A DNA stretch of 64,000 nt from Fulvia fulva (GCF_020509005.1 NC_063012.1:3596001-3660000); one strand, 5' to 3'. Shown: positions 44,439 to 58,060, counted from the first letter of the stretch. Made by a program: numbers and translations. The notes: generated from the letters alone by a model not told the origin.

Positions 44439-45330
44439 CGTAGCCCTCCTATAGTTACTAGGTTAGTCGTAGTTATTAACGAAGCGTTCACGACGTCTTC
44501 GGGTATATCCTTATTAGGAATCTACCCTAGTAGCGGCGTAAAGCCGGCTGGCCTATCCTTCGTAGGATAGTTATAGTAGAAGTCCGCGATAGAGGCGGCT
44601 ATAGTATCTATTAACTCCTTAGCGGGCTCCTAAGTAGGCTTACTATAACCTACCTATCGTACTAGGTATTTATATCTTCGCTCTTTCCTCCTACTACGAG
44701 GTACTAGGCCTAGCGGTAGCGAGCTCATAACGTCTAGTACCTCGTCTAATACCTATTACGCGCTCTTATCGCTATTATCGTCCTCTACTTCGATCGGGGT
44801 AGGCGGTAGCTAAACTTAACTAGGGACTAGCGCGTAGGCTAGTTAGAGTAGATTAGTATAAAACCCGTTATAGAGATTACTAAGGGAGCGTAGTAGGTCT
44901 AGACGATACGTATCGTACGGTAGGACTTCTATAATCGCGTATAGCCCTACGTAGCGGTAGTCGAGCTTCTTTAATAGTCGCTTCGTTCGCTAGTTACGCG
45001 TACTAAGGTAGACTAGATCGCCGACCTCGTATCGTAGTATAATCGTACGGTAATCGTTAGTATAATCTACCTAGCTTACTTATACTATTTCTATTAAATC
45101 CCGAAGTCTATGTCTTAGGTTAGTTATACGGCGAGCGAATACGTCGGTAGATTATACGTCGAGCCGTTACTTATATAGTAGTAATACTTATAGTAGGTTA
45201 AGTTTAGTATTAGCGTATTATAGGTTCTTACCGATGTTTACTATAAACGGGCTTACTCCTATAGTCTTAGAGACGTAGTCGTTATTAGTAAACTCTACTA
45301 GAGGTAACTAATCTAGCTAATTGTCCTATA
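44439..45330 (-). mobile_element. Gypsy B: integrase C-terminus and chromodomain
   Basis: On the minus strand the end of integrase reads DNxLDxLPLVEFTNNDYVSK, then TIGVSPFIVNIG (about 45210-45330). The GPYEI-like barrel and a chromodomain reading YKYLVR, TWEPAKELI and ASIADFYYNYP (about 44560-44690) follow. It belongs with 40952-41089. Upstream domains (RT, protease, gag) should lie to the right but are replaced by LINE3 and then by an oppositely oriented Gypsy. Confidence 0.82.
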
Positions 45331-48300
45331 TATAGATAGATAGATTATTTATTCGCCTGTTTTAGTGCCCTATAGCCTATATAGGTCTCTCGCTATTTAG
45401 GTCTATTTATGTAGGTAGGAAACCCGATTAACGGATGAAAACCTCCTCGTCTTTACCCTCCTCGTTCTTTCCTATCTTGTCCTTTCGTTCTCCTTCCTTT
45501 AGGGTACGCTAGTGTTATAGTTATTACCCTATAACTACCTTGCCCGTAACCCTAGTAATGTCCTCCTCTCGATTCCCTTTCTCCCTTCTGTTTCCCCGGC
45601 TCTTCTCTCTCTCTCCCTCCTCTCTATCTACCTTTCCGTTTCTACTACTAGGGAGAATTGCTCTAGGTAGTCCTCGTTAAGGATCCATCTTGTCACTCTC
45701 CTTATATCTTGTCTGTCCTAGATAATAGCCTAGTATTGCCTATCTCTTGCCTTCGCCCTCTACTAGCTTCTCCCTTTTACCTACTTAGTACAGTTCAGCA
45801 CTATGTACTCCGGGTTTTAGGATAGGTAGCTATAGGGGCAACGTTTGGAATCGTATCCTAGGACTCTTCTTTAGTATAAGTATACTCTTAGCCCAATGTG
45901 CTTAGAGCAAATCTGGATAGCTATGCTTGCTTCCGCCCTCTTTAGGTCTTTATAGATAAGGTAGTTATACCTCCCGGAGGTCCTAGCCGCTAGTAGGGCT
46001 CCTAGCCTCACCGGTTTTTAGTTCTAACGCGTTTCCTATAGGTGACCTACGATCCTTTCTACTTGGCTTTGCTTCTTTTTCCCTTTGTCCCCTATATTAG
46101 CTTGCTCCCTTAGAGCTTCTCTCTGTTCAAGGGCTACTAGGATTTCCTATGATGTTTTTAGGTCTGCTTCCTTCTATAGGATTATATGTGGCCGGTTAGG
46201 TCTTCTCCTCCTCTCCTACTAGGTTCTTATCCTTTAAGTAGCTACTTAGATAGTTCCCTAGGCTAGGTATACTGATGTCTTCTCTACGTATTGACACCTT
46301 ATGCCCTAGAGGTACTCCCTAATAGGGGCTGTACCTAATTATATTTCTATTATCCTATAAGGGGTTGACTTGTATGCCCCTAGTACTCTCTTTAGGTAGG
46401 CTACCTACGCTCTATTAAGGGGGTCCTCAATTCTCTTCGGGATGTGTTCTTCCGCTACCTAAATTGCTACTCTATATAGTATTACGGGCTTGACAATGGC
46501 CTTGTACATAGTCTAGGCCTTTGTAAAGGTCGCCCCCTAGGTTGACGTAGTGAGTCTCTCGATTAATTGTCTATTAGTGTCCGCTCTCGCTTACGCCTTC
46601 TTTACTTATAGTCCCTAGCTAAGTTTCGGGTCTAGCTATATCCTAAGGACTCTAAGTTCCCTTATAGGATAGGTCTCGAACCCCTAGATTTTTACTAGTG
46701 CTACTAAGTTATGTTTTGTCTTTGCCTTACTAAAATAGATAAGTTAGTACTTATCCGGTACGAATTTTGCCCTATACTCTCTTGCCCACTTTTCGCATTG
46801 TCTATGTCTCTCCTCTAGGAGTGCGCAGTTTTCCTCTATAGACCCCGACTACGCTAGGATATTTGTGTTATCTACGAACCCCGATACTAAGGTGTTTACT
46901 ATTTCTAGGAGTAGGGTCAGGTCGGCTATAAAGAGGAGGAACAGAATTAGGGAGAGTATAGAGCCCTATAGGATGCCCGTGTTCGCAATTAGGGTCTACG
47001 GGGCTTTAAAGGACCCTAGAAGGATCTAGGTTGTTCTGTCCTTAAGGAATGACTATATAAAGTGTACTATCTAGGCTAGGATACTTTTTATTCTAAGGAT
47101 GTATAGGAGCCTTACGTAGGACACGTTATCGAAAGCCCCTAATATGTCTAGTGAAAGTAGTGAGGCTACCTTGTTGTTGCTATAGTACTAGATATGTCTA
47201 ATTTGCTCTATAATCAGTTCGACTACTATAAGGGTAGATCTCTTTTGTCTCCCCCCTATTTACGTTACCGGGAGGAGGTTGTGTTCTTCTACTATTCCGG
47301 TGAGCCTTATAGCCACGACCTTCTCTAGGAGCTTCCCTAGTGTGTTTAGTAACGCAATTAGTCTATATGACTTCAACTTAGTATAGTCTTCCTTTTAGGG
47401 TTTCCTTAGGACGTAAGTTAGTAATTGCCTAAAAGCCTTTAGGCAATACCCCTACTTTATATACTAGGTAAAGATTGGCGTAAGTACTAGAGTAATGAGG
47501 CTGCTACTAGCTTTTAGGTAACAGTTAGGGATCTTGTCTAGGCCTAGGGCTTTGTTGCCCTTCAGTTTCTTAATAATGTTTCCGATCTCTATAGTAGACA
47601 CTTACTACTTAGCCTCCCTTAGCGGAGGAATGCGTATTCCTAGGATGTTACTTAGGTCTGCCTCTACCTAAGTCCCGAAGAAGTGGTCTACGAATGCTTT
47701 CGCTTTCCCTATCGGAGTGGTTTACGTTTCCCCGTCTTAGTCCTATATTAAGGGAAACTAGGGCGGGGAGTTTCGTTCCTCGTCTAGTTTCCTAGCCCAT
47801 TCTACTAGTCTCTAGATTTGTTCCGGGTGTTCTATAATCATCCCTATAGTTGACCTCTACTCCTACGTCTTGTCTCTTCTAATCTACGCCTTCTTTGCTT
47901 TATACGCGTTGTTATAGGCTTCCTAGTTTGCTTAGGTACGCCGTTACTCCTATCTCCTTCTTGCTCTCCTTACCTCCTTAACTTTGGCTATATACTCTAG
48001 TGTCTAGTATAGCTTCTAGTATAGCGACTATCTCTTCTTAGGTATATAGGCCTGGGCTGCCCTTTATATAGCTTCTATTAGCTACTCTACTACTTAGTCA
48101 ATCCCCTCCGTTATATATATATTGTTAATGTTCACCTGTTCTAGTTCGCCTTCTAGCCGCTACTATACTAGTGTCTACTCGGCCTGCTTCTAGTAGAGCC
48201 TCCTCTTAGGTTCCCTCTCCTCCTTAACTATAAGTTAGATGTCGGTTTGGATTAGATAGTAGTCTAATAAGGACTCTAGTTAGTCATTAACTATATAGCT

Positions 48301-50285
48301 TTCTACCCGTCGTATTAAGGCGTAGGACATAAAGTATAGGTCTAGCGTGCTAGAACTATTGTTTCTAGCCCAAGTTTCTGTTCCCTTTGGCGTGATCAAG
48401 TCCATTTAGGCTGTTTCTATCTAACTAATAAGCCTCCCTACTAAGAAGTGGTGTGCTAGGGTGAAGTCCGATCCCTACTTTAGGTAATAGAGGTTGAAAT
48501 CTCCTATTACGATGTTGTGGTTTTGTTAGTCTATTACTTCCGGGAGCCTTCCTAGCGTGTATAGTTGTGTGCTGCTTCTAGACTCTAGAGGTGGGTTGTA
48601 TACGCTATAGATTAGGACTTAGCCTTAAGTTGTTTTGAGCTACACTATAGTGATATCCCTATCGGTTCTCGGCTAGGCCTACTAGTCCTCTACTAGTACC
48701 TTCTTACTGATATAGATACAAGTTCGTAGGACTCCCTCGGTTCTGTTTATTACTACGTGGTATCTCGGGTCTCGTATAGTTAATAGAATCCTAGAGTATA
48801 GGTTGATCTATAGTTCCTATATTGCTATAATGTAGTGTTCCTCCGGGTCTAAGGCTTGTAGAAAGCTCCTTTAGACCTTGTCTTTGCTTCTGTTCACATT
48901 ATACTGAATGATTAATAGTCTATTAGTATAAGGCATTAGGACATGTTTATGTCTAGGTCCGTTTAGTCTTACTATTAGTCTTGCTATTAGTTTTCCCGTC
49001 CCTCCTCCTATTCTTCCCTTTAGGGTTAGCTCCCTATCATTTGGTTGATTCTCATTTGTCTATTGCTCTACGCTGCCTTGTATAAGAACGTTAGTCTCCC
49101 TATTACTAGCACTATTTGTAGCTCCTCTTATAGCCGGGGTCTCTTATTCGGGTGGGTAGTTCTCTCTAGTTGTTTCTGTTCACCTACTAGGAACCTAGTT
49201 AGTGTTATTACCCTTGCTTCCCGCGCTCTCTACTAGGCTAATAGTCTAACTAGGCATTAGTTTGACTATGCCGGGTGTTTTCTCCTATATACTACGTATC
49301 TTATGTCCTCCTTCCGTTTTTGGCACTCTTAGGTCGCGTGATCACTAGTATAGTGTAAGTAGACTAGTATAGCTTTGCTATACTTTAGGGCAATATGTCC
49401 GTACTATTGATAGTTAAAACATTGAAGGATTCTATAGTTGCTCTAATAGATTTCTATATCTAGCCTCTTAAAGTCCTAGTACAACCCTTAGTCTAAGACC
49501 TTGTTTGCTTGCTCTAGTGTTATAACCTATAAGATTAGCGAGGAGGCCCTCTTGCCCTCCTCTATCTTCTTCTTGACCCACGCTGTCTTTATAATCTATA
49601 GTCCTAGTACTATTACCTAGTTTTGCCTCTAGAGGTTTAGTATATCCCTTTATATATTAAAGGTTCGTAGGACCCTATACGCAATTACTATATACTGTTA
49701 ATAGGAGACTTTCGCTATGCTCCCGATCTTTAGTGTCTACTCCTTGTTTATTTCGAGGGCCTTCTTGTCCTATATATATACTATAAATAGCTTGACCCCT
49801 TTGTTGTCTGCCCTTGCCCCTACTATTCCCTTTACTCCGATCTTCTCGACTATCTCCCTCCCGGTCATCTTTCCTATCTCTTCCTTCTCTTTCTAGTCCG
49901 TAATATAGACTCGTAGTACTATACTTTAAGGGGGGGTAGGTTGGCTCGCGATTGTTGCCTAGGTCGTTAGGCCCTAGGTCTATCTCGGGTCTCTTTAAGG
50001 GTTGTTTCTTACGTTTCGTGTTACTGCCTCGATTGCTATATTGATCGTAGTGCTTGTTTGTCGTTTGAGCGCCTTTAGTCCCCCGAGCAGTTCGCTTATT
50101 ACTCCTTTTAGTGCTCTCTCTAGAAACCTCCCTTCTTCTACCGCTACTATCTCTTCCGCCTTCTTACAGAGCGTCCTCTACTCGTCTCCCCCTTGCTCTC
50201 GGTCGTCTACTACCGTCGTCGTCGCCATTTTTCTAACTCTTAGGTCCCTATATAGGGTAGGGTTTACCTATCCTTATTCTAATTA
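45331..50285 (-). mobile_element. LINE3: third LINE family, ORF1 and ORF2 present, lightly RIP-mutated
   Basis: About 4.95 kb on the minus strand, with a GATA-type tail at about 45331-45345. ORF1 starts at 50228 (MATTTVVDDREQGGDE) and carries CCHC knuckles such as CFNC, YGHIA (about 49400-49430). ORF2 starts at 48936 (MPYTNRLLIIQYNVNRSKDK), with endonuclease motifs IVIGDFNLYYL and STLDLYFMS, RT, and a catalytic box that now reads FVDN (about 46875) through a TpG to TpA change. Stops are present but fewer than in LINE1-A/B, and many CA/TG remain. It is nearly full length. The host sequences left and right do not match (see findings). Confidence 0.9.
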
Positions 50286-53200
50286 TATATTAACGATACG
50301 CTTAGGGAGTATCTCGATAACTTCTATTTAGTATACCTAGATAATATCCTAATCTTTAGCGATATATTTAAGGAATATATACAATATATACGTAAAGTAC
50401 TATAACGTATACGTAAAGCCGGCCTATAATTAGACATCGATAAATACGAGTTCTACTAAATAGAGACAAAGTACCTTAGTGTTATTATAGGAGTCGACGG
50501 TATCCGTATAGACCTAGAAAAGGTCGACGTAGTCAAGGACTAGCTTACTCTAATATGCCTAAAGGATGTATAAGTATTCCTTAGGTTTAGAAACTTCTAT
50601 CGAAGGTTTATATAGAACTTCTCTAAAATCTATATACCCCTTACGAATTTGATAAAGACTAGTAAGAATAGTAAGCCGATACTATTCGTTTAGATAATAG
50701 AATACGAAGTAGCCTTCTAAGGATTAAAAGAGGCATTCTTAACGGATACGGTACTCGTATACTTTGTACTAGGGTTAGAAACTATAGTCGAAACAGATGC
50801 CTTAGATATCGTTACTACGGTAGTAATTTTATAGAAACACGGAGACGTCTAGAGACCGGTAGTATATATATCTAAGAAGATACTACTATAGGAGTATAAC
50901 TACGAGTTGTTTAACAAGGAACTATTAGCTATCGTCCCCGCCTTCGAAGAATAGAGACCTAAGCTTACTATTAACTTAGACGATAATATAGATACCGATT
51001 TCGAGAATACGAAGGATATAGACAATAATCCCGTTATTATCTACTCCGATTATAAGAACCTAGAATACTTTATAAGTACGAAACAACTTAATAGACGGTA
51101 GGTACGCTAGGTATAGTTCCTAGTATAGTTCGTATTCAAAATTACCTATCGTCTAGATATATAGGGCATAAAGCCTAATAGTCTTACTAGACGATCGTAA
51201 GATCTACCGTCGGATCTAAGCGATCTACGTCTATAACATTAGAGCTAGGTCATCCTACCGCCTACTCGCCTCGATATTAAGCTTAATTCAAGCGAGCTAC
51301 GGGAGGGGGAGGTAGCGTAGTAGGTAGTATAGTAGGATTTACTTATATAAGTTAAGGCTCTATATAACGAAGAGACCGTTTAGGCTACTATATAATAGCT
51401 ATCCTAGAACTAGTAAGTACCCCTATTACGTAAATATAAGATTGACGACCGTACGTCTATAGTAGAAGATAGTAAAATCTATATAAAGAACGCCTACGGA
51501 GGATATAGCTTATTTATCCTAGAAGTTACTAGCGTAGTAGAACTTTATACTCTAATTACGAAACGTTTCTACGATATACCCGCGGCTAGGTATCCCGGCC
51601 GTAAAAAGACATTCGAGTTAATTAGTAGATACTACCGCTAGCTACGTATAGTATAAACGATTAAGAGATTCGTCCGTAATTATGTTATATATAGAATAAC
51701 GGTTCCGTTAAATCAGTAGTATTAGGGCCTCCTTATACTATTACCGGTACCCTTCGGAGTATAGGAGGATATCGCTATTAACTTCGTTATAGATTTGCCC
51801 GTAAGTAAGAGCTTAACCGATAGACAAACGTATAAGAACGTCCTTATAGTTACGGACAGGCTTACTAAGGAGAGATACCTAATTCTAGTACTATAGATAG
51901 ACGCCCTATATATCGTATATATCTTTATCCGCTATATCTTCGTACGTTATAGTATTCCTAAAAGTATCGTCTCGGATCGGGGCTCCTAGTAGACGTCTAC
52001 GTTCTAGAGACGAGTTTGCTCTCTACTCGGTATTTAATAACGACTATCGACGGCCTTTTACCGAGAATCCGATAGATAGTCTAAAAACACGAATAAGGTT
52101 ATAGAACGTTACCTTAGGGCCTATATTAACTACGCCTAAGATAATTAGGTTGATTAGTTACTACTTACCGAGTTTACTACTAACAATTATATATTAGCTA
52201 CTACTAGAGTGTTACCCTTCTACGCTAATACCGGTCGTAACCTAGAATTTACGGATACTAGTCCAACCACCCCTATAAAGCTTATGCCCTATAAGTAATA
52301 AGTCGATAGAGAACTAAGAATACGTTTACTAAGCGTATAAACTAGATATACGTATACCTAAGGCAAGAAATTGTGTTAGCCTAAGCGTTATAAGTAGATT
52401 TTATAAACGTATATTACTAGCTACCTCCAAATTATAATATCGGCGACGAAGTTTATATTAATACTACTAACTAGTTAATAATACGCTCGTCTAAGAAGCT
52501 TAACATTAAGAACGTAGGGCCGTACGAGATTACCGTAGCACTTCCGTATTAAAATACTTACTACGTTATAATACCTAATTAGTTAGGCAATCTCTATAAC
52601 ACTTTCTACGCCTCGCTCCTATAACTAGCTACTAATGACCCCGAACCTAGACAGATCCTAGTACCGCCGCCTCTAATCGAGATTACCCGCGACGACGACG
52701 GCGGAATATCTAAAGAGTACTTCGTAGAGGATATACTCGATAGGAAATATTTCAAGCTAAAGGGAAGACTACTAAAACACTTACTATAGAAGTAAGACGA
52801 GTATAAGTACCTAGTAAAGTAGAAAGGATACCGCGAGCCGAGCTAGGAGCTACTAGAAGTATTAGTAGGAGTAGCCGCCTCTATTAAAGACTTCTACTAT
52901 AACTTTCCGACGAAGTTTATACCCGCTAACTTTAAGCCGCCGTACGACTAGGTACCTAATAAGGACCGAGTTACTAGTATACTACGATCTTATACTAAGT
53001 CTAGCTAGGTACCTACGGAGAACGCGAGTACGTCTATACCGGTAGTTATACCGTAAACTAATACGCCCGTAACGGCGTCTAAGCTATAAGTAAGGACGTT
53101 ACGCCGCTCGATAAGACTTAATACGAGTACGATAGAGTTTTATCCTAGGATACTTAATACGCTAGGGCTACTATAGAACCGCGTATGCCTACTTCTATAA

Positions 53201-53410
53201 GGATCGGGCTTCTCTAAGGAGTCGCCGTTAGTATCTTATCGAAATATACCCTAAGCCTCTATATAGCCGTACTAGCTTAGCCGCCCGACGGATATAGTGA
53301 TTAATATTAAGCTAAACAAGGTAGACTAGAGGATAATATAGTTTCCGTAGATATACTACTATAGAGATAGAGCCGTCCGAGGACAAATAGCGATCTAAAG
53401 GGGGGGGGGT
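50286..53410 (+). mobile_element. Gypsy C: RT, RNase H, integrase, chromodomain (RIP-mutated)
   Basis: The frame enters in mid reverse transcriptase (YINDTLREYLDNF, then YLDNILIFSD), followed by RNase H (ETDALDIVTTVV, YSDYKNLEYFIST). Integrase follows, with INFVIDLPVSKS, VLIVTDRLTKE and IVSDRGS (about 51775-51990), then NNYI. A chromodomain reads DEYKYLVK, KGYREPS and ASIKDFYYNFP (about 52796-52920). A polypurine tract with a run of ten G ends the internal part at 53401-53410. The 5' half (gag, protease, N-terminal RT) is missing at the junction with LINE3. Confidence 0.88.
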
Positions 53411-53585
53411 ACTATTATAGTTTACTACTACCGTAACGTTACGCCGCGGCTCTTCTCCGCGTACTAGCGCCTTAGCGCTTCCCTATATATCTCGCGCGCT
53501 TCGCGCTTCTCTTTCGTAGCCTTACCGAATAACGCTTATTTTACGGTAACTCTATACTATTGTCTTATAGATCACTACCCGTAAT
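53411..53585 (+). repeat. LTR-like segment of Gypsy C
   Basis: It begins TACTATTATAG directly after the polypurine tract; TG at the LTR start would become TA under RIP. A similar start, TACTATTACGAG, follows the polypurine tract of Gypsy D at 55592. The end is set only by where the Gypsy D integrase frame begins. Confidence 0.55.
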
Positions 53586-54404
53586 AGTAATTCGTTAGTA
53601 CGCTCTTCCGTAGACTCTACGTAAGGCTTAGTATCTACTAAAATCTTTCTATAGCCTTCTATCTAGAAACGGATAGGTAATTAGAACGTATAAACTAAGT
53701 ACTCGAATAGTATATCTACGCCTATACTAACTATTAATAAGATAACTAGGTCGAGTTACTACCTAACGCCGAGTTTGCCCTTAATAATTACGAGTCTATA
53801 AGTACCGGAATAACTCTATTCTTCGCCGACTCTAGCCGCTATCCGCGGATAGAGTTTAGTAGCCTAGCTAAACTATAAGTTATAGCTCGGGAAGTACCTA
53901 ACGTCGAGGTCGCTAATACATTAGTTAATAATATATAAGATACTTAAGTATAAATACGGCGGGTACTCGAGTCTATACGCCGCGACCGCCTAGACGAGCT
54001 ACGCGACGTATATACTTTTACGTAAGTACGAACGGCCGAAGCCCTAAATACTCGGCGAGCACTAGCGCCTACCTACTAGCCTAATAATATAGTTCTACTA
54101 GATGCCCGTGATATTAAGACTATACGCCTAAGTAAGGATCTCGATTATAAGTTTCTTAGACCGTTTCGACTCGTTAGGGCCGTAGGTAGACGCTCGTATA
54201 AACTCGAACTTAGCGATAGGATATAAATCTATAACGTATTCTATACGAGTAAGTTACGCCGCGTAGTAACCAAAGGGATACCTAGATAACATAAACTACT
54301 ACTAGCGCCCGTAATCGTCGAACGTAAAGGCTAGGTATTAGAGGAATATAAAGTAGAGGATCTAGTAGATTCTAAGATTAGGTATAACGATATATAGTAT
54401 ATAG
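53586..54404 (+). mobile_element. Gypsy D, part 1: integrase C-terminus and start of chromodomain
   Basis: Frame segments read FYLETDRQLERINQVLEQYIY, then ELLPNAEFALNNYES, FLRPFRLVRAVGRRSYKLEL and VEDLVDSKIRYNDI, the last entering a chromodomain. The region is cut by LINE1-D at 54405; the 15 bp copy ATATATAGTATATAG (54390-54404) recurs at 55264-55278. Everything upstream of the integrase end is absent. Confidence 0.8.
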
Positions 54405-55263
54405 ATAGATAGATTTGTCATTCCCCTATTCTAGGACCCTATCCGGCCTATATAGGTATATATCTATTGTTATATATAAAGGAAACCCGAATAGGTGAAA
54501 ACCCTTCCCGCCCCCGACTACTCCTTATCTAGTTTAGCTTTCCCTCTAAACGTACGTAGTCTATATCACTACCCCGTTAGCCCCCGCTCCTAGCCGGTCT
54601 CGTCGCGCTACGTCGTATCCTCTCTTCCTATACTGTTCCTACTAGGCGGTACTGTTCTAGCTAGCCCTTCTCTAGTATCTAGTTCGTAATGCGCCGTAGG
54701 TCCTTAGCGTTGTTAAGAAGTGCCCTAATCGTCCGGTTCCTCGCCTTTGCTATCCACTCCCCCCTTCCTAGCGACTACCTCGGATAGACGAGGAGTACGT
54801 ACCGTACGTTCTAGGAGCGATAGCCGTAGGGGCAGCTAGTATTCGTGTATCCTAGAACCTTCCTCTATAATAGGTACCCCTAGAGGCCGATGTGTTCGCT
54901 TCGTAGTTAGGTTACTATACTACTCTATACCCTCGTAAGGCGGTAGTAGATAAGCTTCGGGGGGTGCTTGACCGCGGATTTTGTAGCTAACTATTCCTTA
55001 GGTTGTCCCGCTAGCTAAGGGCGTCCACTATACCCTACAACCTAGTTGTTCCACCTCTCTTTCTATAGTTGCTCTACAAACGATTTCTTACCTTCCTATT
55101 ATATTACTAGCTATTCGTCCCTTGCCCGGTAGTTCGGCTCGTTTCCGGGTCGAATGCCCCTATACGCTAGTACTGATTCGCGGGCCCTTACGACTATACT
55201 AGCGATAACCTTCTATACTAGGTACTGTGCCGACTTGCCTAAGTAGGAGGTCCGTAGTCCCTA
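54405..55263 (-). mobile_element. LINE1-D: 859 bp 5'-truncated LINE1, RIP-mutated
   Basis: The minus-strand copy runs from the GATA tail and 3' UTR back only into the C-terminal part of ORF2 (matching about 33480 of the intact copy). It is flanked by exact 15 bp target copies. It carries the same CpA/TpG to TpA changes as the other old copies. Confidence 0.93.
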
Positions 55264-55591
55264 ATATATAGTATATAGTTATTTAGAAGTATTATACGCG
55301 GAGCTAGGCTAAGTAGTTAGCCGTACTACCTAGATATAAAGAACTCGTAATCGCGTTCTACTAGAGATACCTAGATAAACCTAAGCCTACCTTCGACGGA
55401 CTCGATTAGCCGGTAACTTAATACGGGCTAGCGCTAATCCTCGGACCGTATATATAAACGCGGTATAACTATAGCTTCCTCGATAAAGCTCTCGAAACTA
55501 GTACTAGTATTATTACTAGCGATAGCCCTCTATACGCTCTAAGTATTAAACGTAGAAACGTCGTAGGAGCTCCTTATTCGAGGAGGTAGGG
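55264..55591 (+). mobile_element. Gypsy D, part 2: end of chromodomain and 3' untranslated part
   Basis: The frame resumes after the target copy and reads LAVLPRYKELVIAFY, then DKPKPTFDGLD and a stop at about 55405. The spacer to the polypurine tract (GGAGGTAGGG, about 55582-55591) has no clear coding content. Confidence 0.75.
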
Positions 55592-56300
55592 TACTATTAC
55601 GAGATAGCCCTTTTTACGAACTACCTCGTAATATAGTATCGTCGGCCGTACGCCCGCGCGCTAGCGGCCGCTAGTATCCGCTAGCTCGATTCGCGCGACT
55701 TTATCTTCTCGTACTTCTCGCGCTCTCTTAGATAGCTAGCGTAACTATATATATCTTTACCCGACTCTATTATAGTACTCTCGCCCGTAATATTACCGAG
55801 CTAAATATACCCTTACCGAGCTTTATAACCGGTTAATTAAGATAATAAGATAGCTACCTTCCTTACCGGATCTTAAGCCTATTAAGAGCCTCTATAAGAT
55901 AATTAAAGACGCTATCGAGCGTTAATATAATAGGCCTACCGGACGTAACTTAGAGCTTATAATATACGAAGAATAGCGACGTGTTATATATAAGTAGATT
56001 AAAGATATTGTCACTATAATACTATAGCGTATTAGGGCCGTAATTAGCGTAAATAGAGCGTAGATAAGGTAGTAAATAAGGTAGTAAATATACCTTAGAT
56101 ACTATTATAGGTAGCCGGCGACCCCTTACTATAGCTACGTCGGCCCGGGTAAACCGCGGACCTTCCGTATCGGGTTAGCGTAGCTTAGCTTTACGTTATA
56201 ACTTCGCCGCGCCTCGCGCTCCTTATTCGTAGCTTCGTAGAATAATAACTCTCTTGTTCGGACCCTACGGTACGCGCACCCTTATAGTTTACTCTACTAC
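55592..56300. repeat. LTR-like and leader segments of Gypsy elements
   Basis: An LTR-like start (TACTATTACGAG) lies at 55592. The block 56130-56290 is a close inverted copy of 21250-21390 from Gypsy A. The stretch between them shows no domain. The limits of individual LTRs cannot be set by eye. Confidence 0.5.
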
Positions 56301-58060
56301 CCTACCTAGATCGCGGATCTAGGGAAGGGACGCGTAATAATAGGAATAGATAGAACTATAGAACTCGAAGAACGCGTAGAGTTGTATTAGAATATAGAAT
56401 ACGGTAAGGCGTATAGCGCGTAAATACCTAGAGAACGTAACGCGGCGATATTATTAGTAGGTAGTCGCGCGCTCGTAGATAGTTAGGAAATAGGCATCGT
56501 TACGCCTCCCCTAAACCTAGATAATATAACTTTATAGACGAACGGCGGTATACTACCGCTACTAAAGCCTAAGAGTAAAGGTAAGTAGCGTATATCTCTT
56601 TTCCCCGACCTCTCCTCTTTTCCTTAGAGTTAGATATAGGACGATAACCGGCGGGTTGTAGTAGATACCGGTATCGCGCTATAATAGGAAATTAATAAAG
56701 CTTACTAGAAAGCCTTCGAGCGAGAAGAAGGTAGTAAGATTGACTTTATAGAACTATTCGAGTTTAAGCTCGAAGAGAACCTAGGCGACGACCTAGACGA
56801 GGTGTACCTATTACTCGACGAGGTAGAGTATATTCTCGTATCCGAATACTAGAATGTTATACTAGACAAACTTACGACCCTTTTATCCTAGTACCTAAAG
56901 ACTACCTACGACTTTGTACTATAGGTAGTAAATATAGCGATTACTAAAGGTAGACAACTCGATATAATAGAGCGAGCTAATAACCTCTAGAACACCTAGT
57001 ATACTACGCTATATACCGAGTATAACCGTATCTATAAGATACTACGAAGTAAGGAGGCTATAATATAGTAGATAGCTATAGACCTAAAGAGTAAGAAGGA
57101 TTATAACCTAGTAAAGTTATAAGAGGTAGAGAAGAAGTATAGGGAGGCTAATAACCTATATAAGTAATTTAGCGAGATTTACGAAAAGGAGAAGAAGAAG
57201 GCGTAGGATACCGAAGCTAAGAACTAGGCTCTATAGAAGGAGGTTAACGATCTAAAGACTCGACTCTAAGCTACTAAAGACACTATATAGAATAGAGGTA
57301 GGGCCGCTCTAGTCGCCGACCCTCCTATTTACCTCTACGCGAGACTTTACTCGAGTAGCTAATACGTAAGTATCGTAAAGCTACTAGTAGAGGCGGCGGC
57401 GGAGGCGGTAGTAACGATAATAATGACGGTAATAGTAATAACGACCGAGGACGTAATAGAAACCGTCTACGACCTAATAATAATAACGGTCGCGACTCTC
57501 GAGCGCGTAACACCCGTATATAGACTCCCCTAACCGAACTTTTAGAACGCCTATTTACTATTAACCGTACTCTAATACGCGGTATCGAGGTTAGTAAGAG
57601 CGTGTCTAACCCGTAGTACTTTAAGAACAATAACGACCCTAACTTCGATAGTTAGTATAGTAGCGTACTTCTTAAGCTAACTATAACTACTTTCCGCTCC
57701 GAGGTAGACGGCCTACGTTTTATATATAGATAGACATAGGGTGACCCTTAGAGAAGTATTAAGCCGAGGATCCCCGTGCCTAGATAATAATTATTTAACG
57801 AGTTTAAGACTAGTTAAGAACTACTAGATTAGATAACGCGTTACTACGGTACCCGTAACGAAGGAACTAAGGCTATAGTTAATATCGCTACCTATAAGTA
57901 GGAGTAGGGCAAGACCTTTATTACCTTCTACGCTCGCTACTCGAAGCTACGTACTTAGATAGAGTAGACCGACGAGACTAAGCTAATACTATTTCGTAAC
58001 CGCCTAAACCGTAAGTACTTTATTAAGACTTTCGGCGGTAGGAAAGTAGATAGACGCTTA
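56301..58060 (+). mobile_element. Gypsy gag region, interrupted by LINE4 (RIP-mutated)
   Basis: Through stops, the plus strand gives an acidic part (LEENLGDDLDEVYLLLDEVEYIL, about 56770-56840), then a long charged, coiled-coil-like part rich in Lys/Glu (about 56990-57260). A Gly/Asn-rich linker and a gag core follow (LLERLFTINRT at about 57540, YYGTRNEGTKA at about 57840, FYARYSKLRT at about 57930). It may be the gag of Gypsy C or D or of a separate copy. The RIP changes make family assignment uncertain. Confidence 0.7.
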
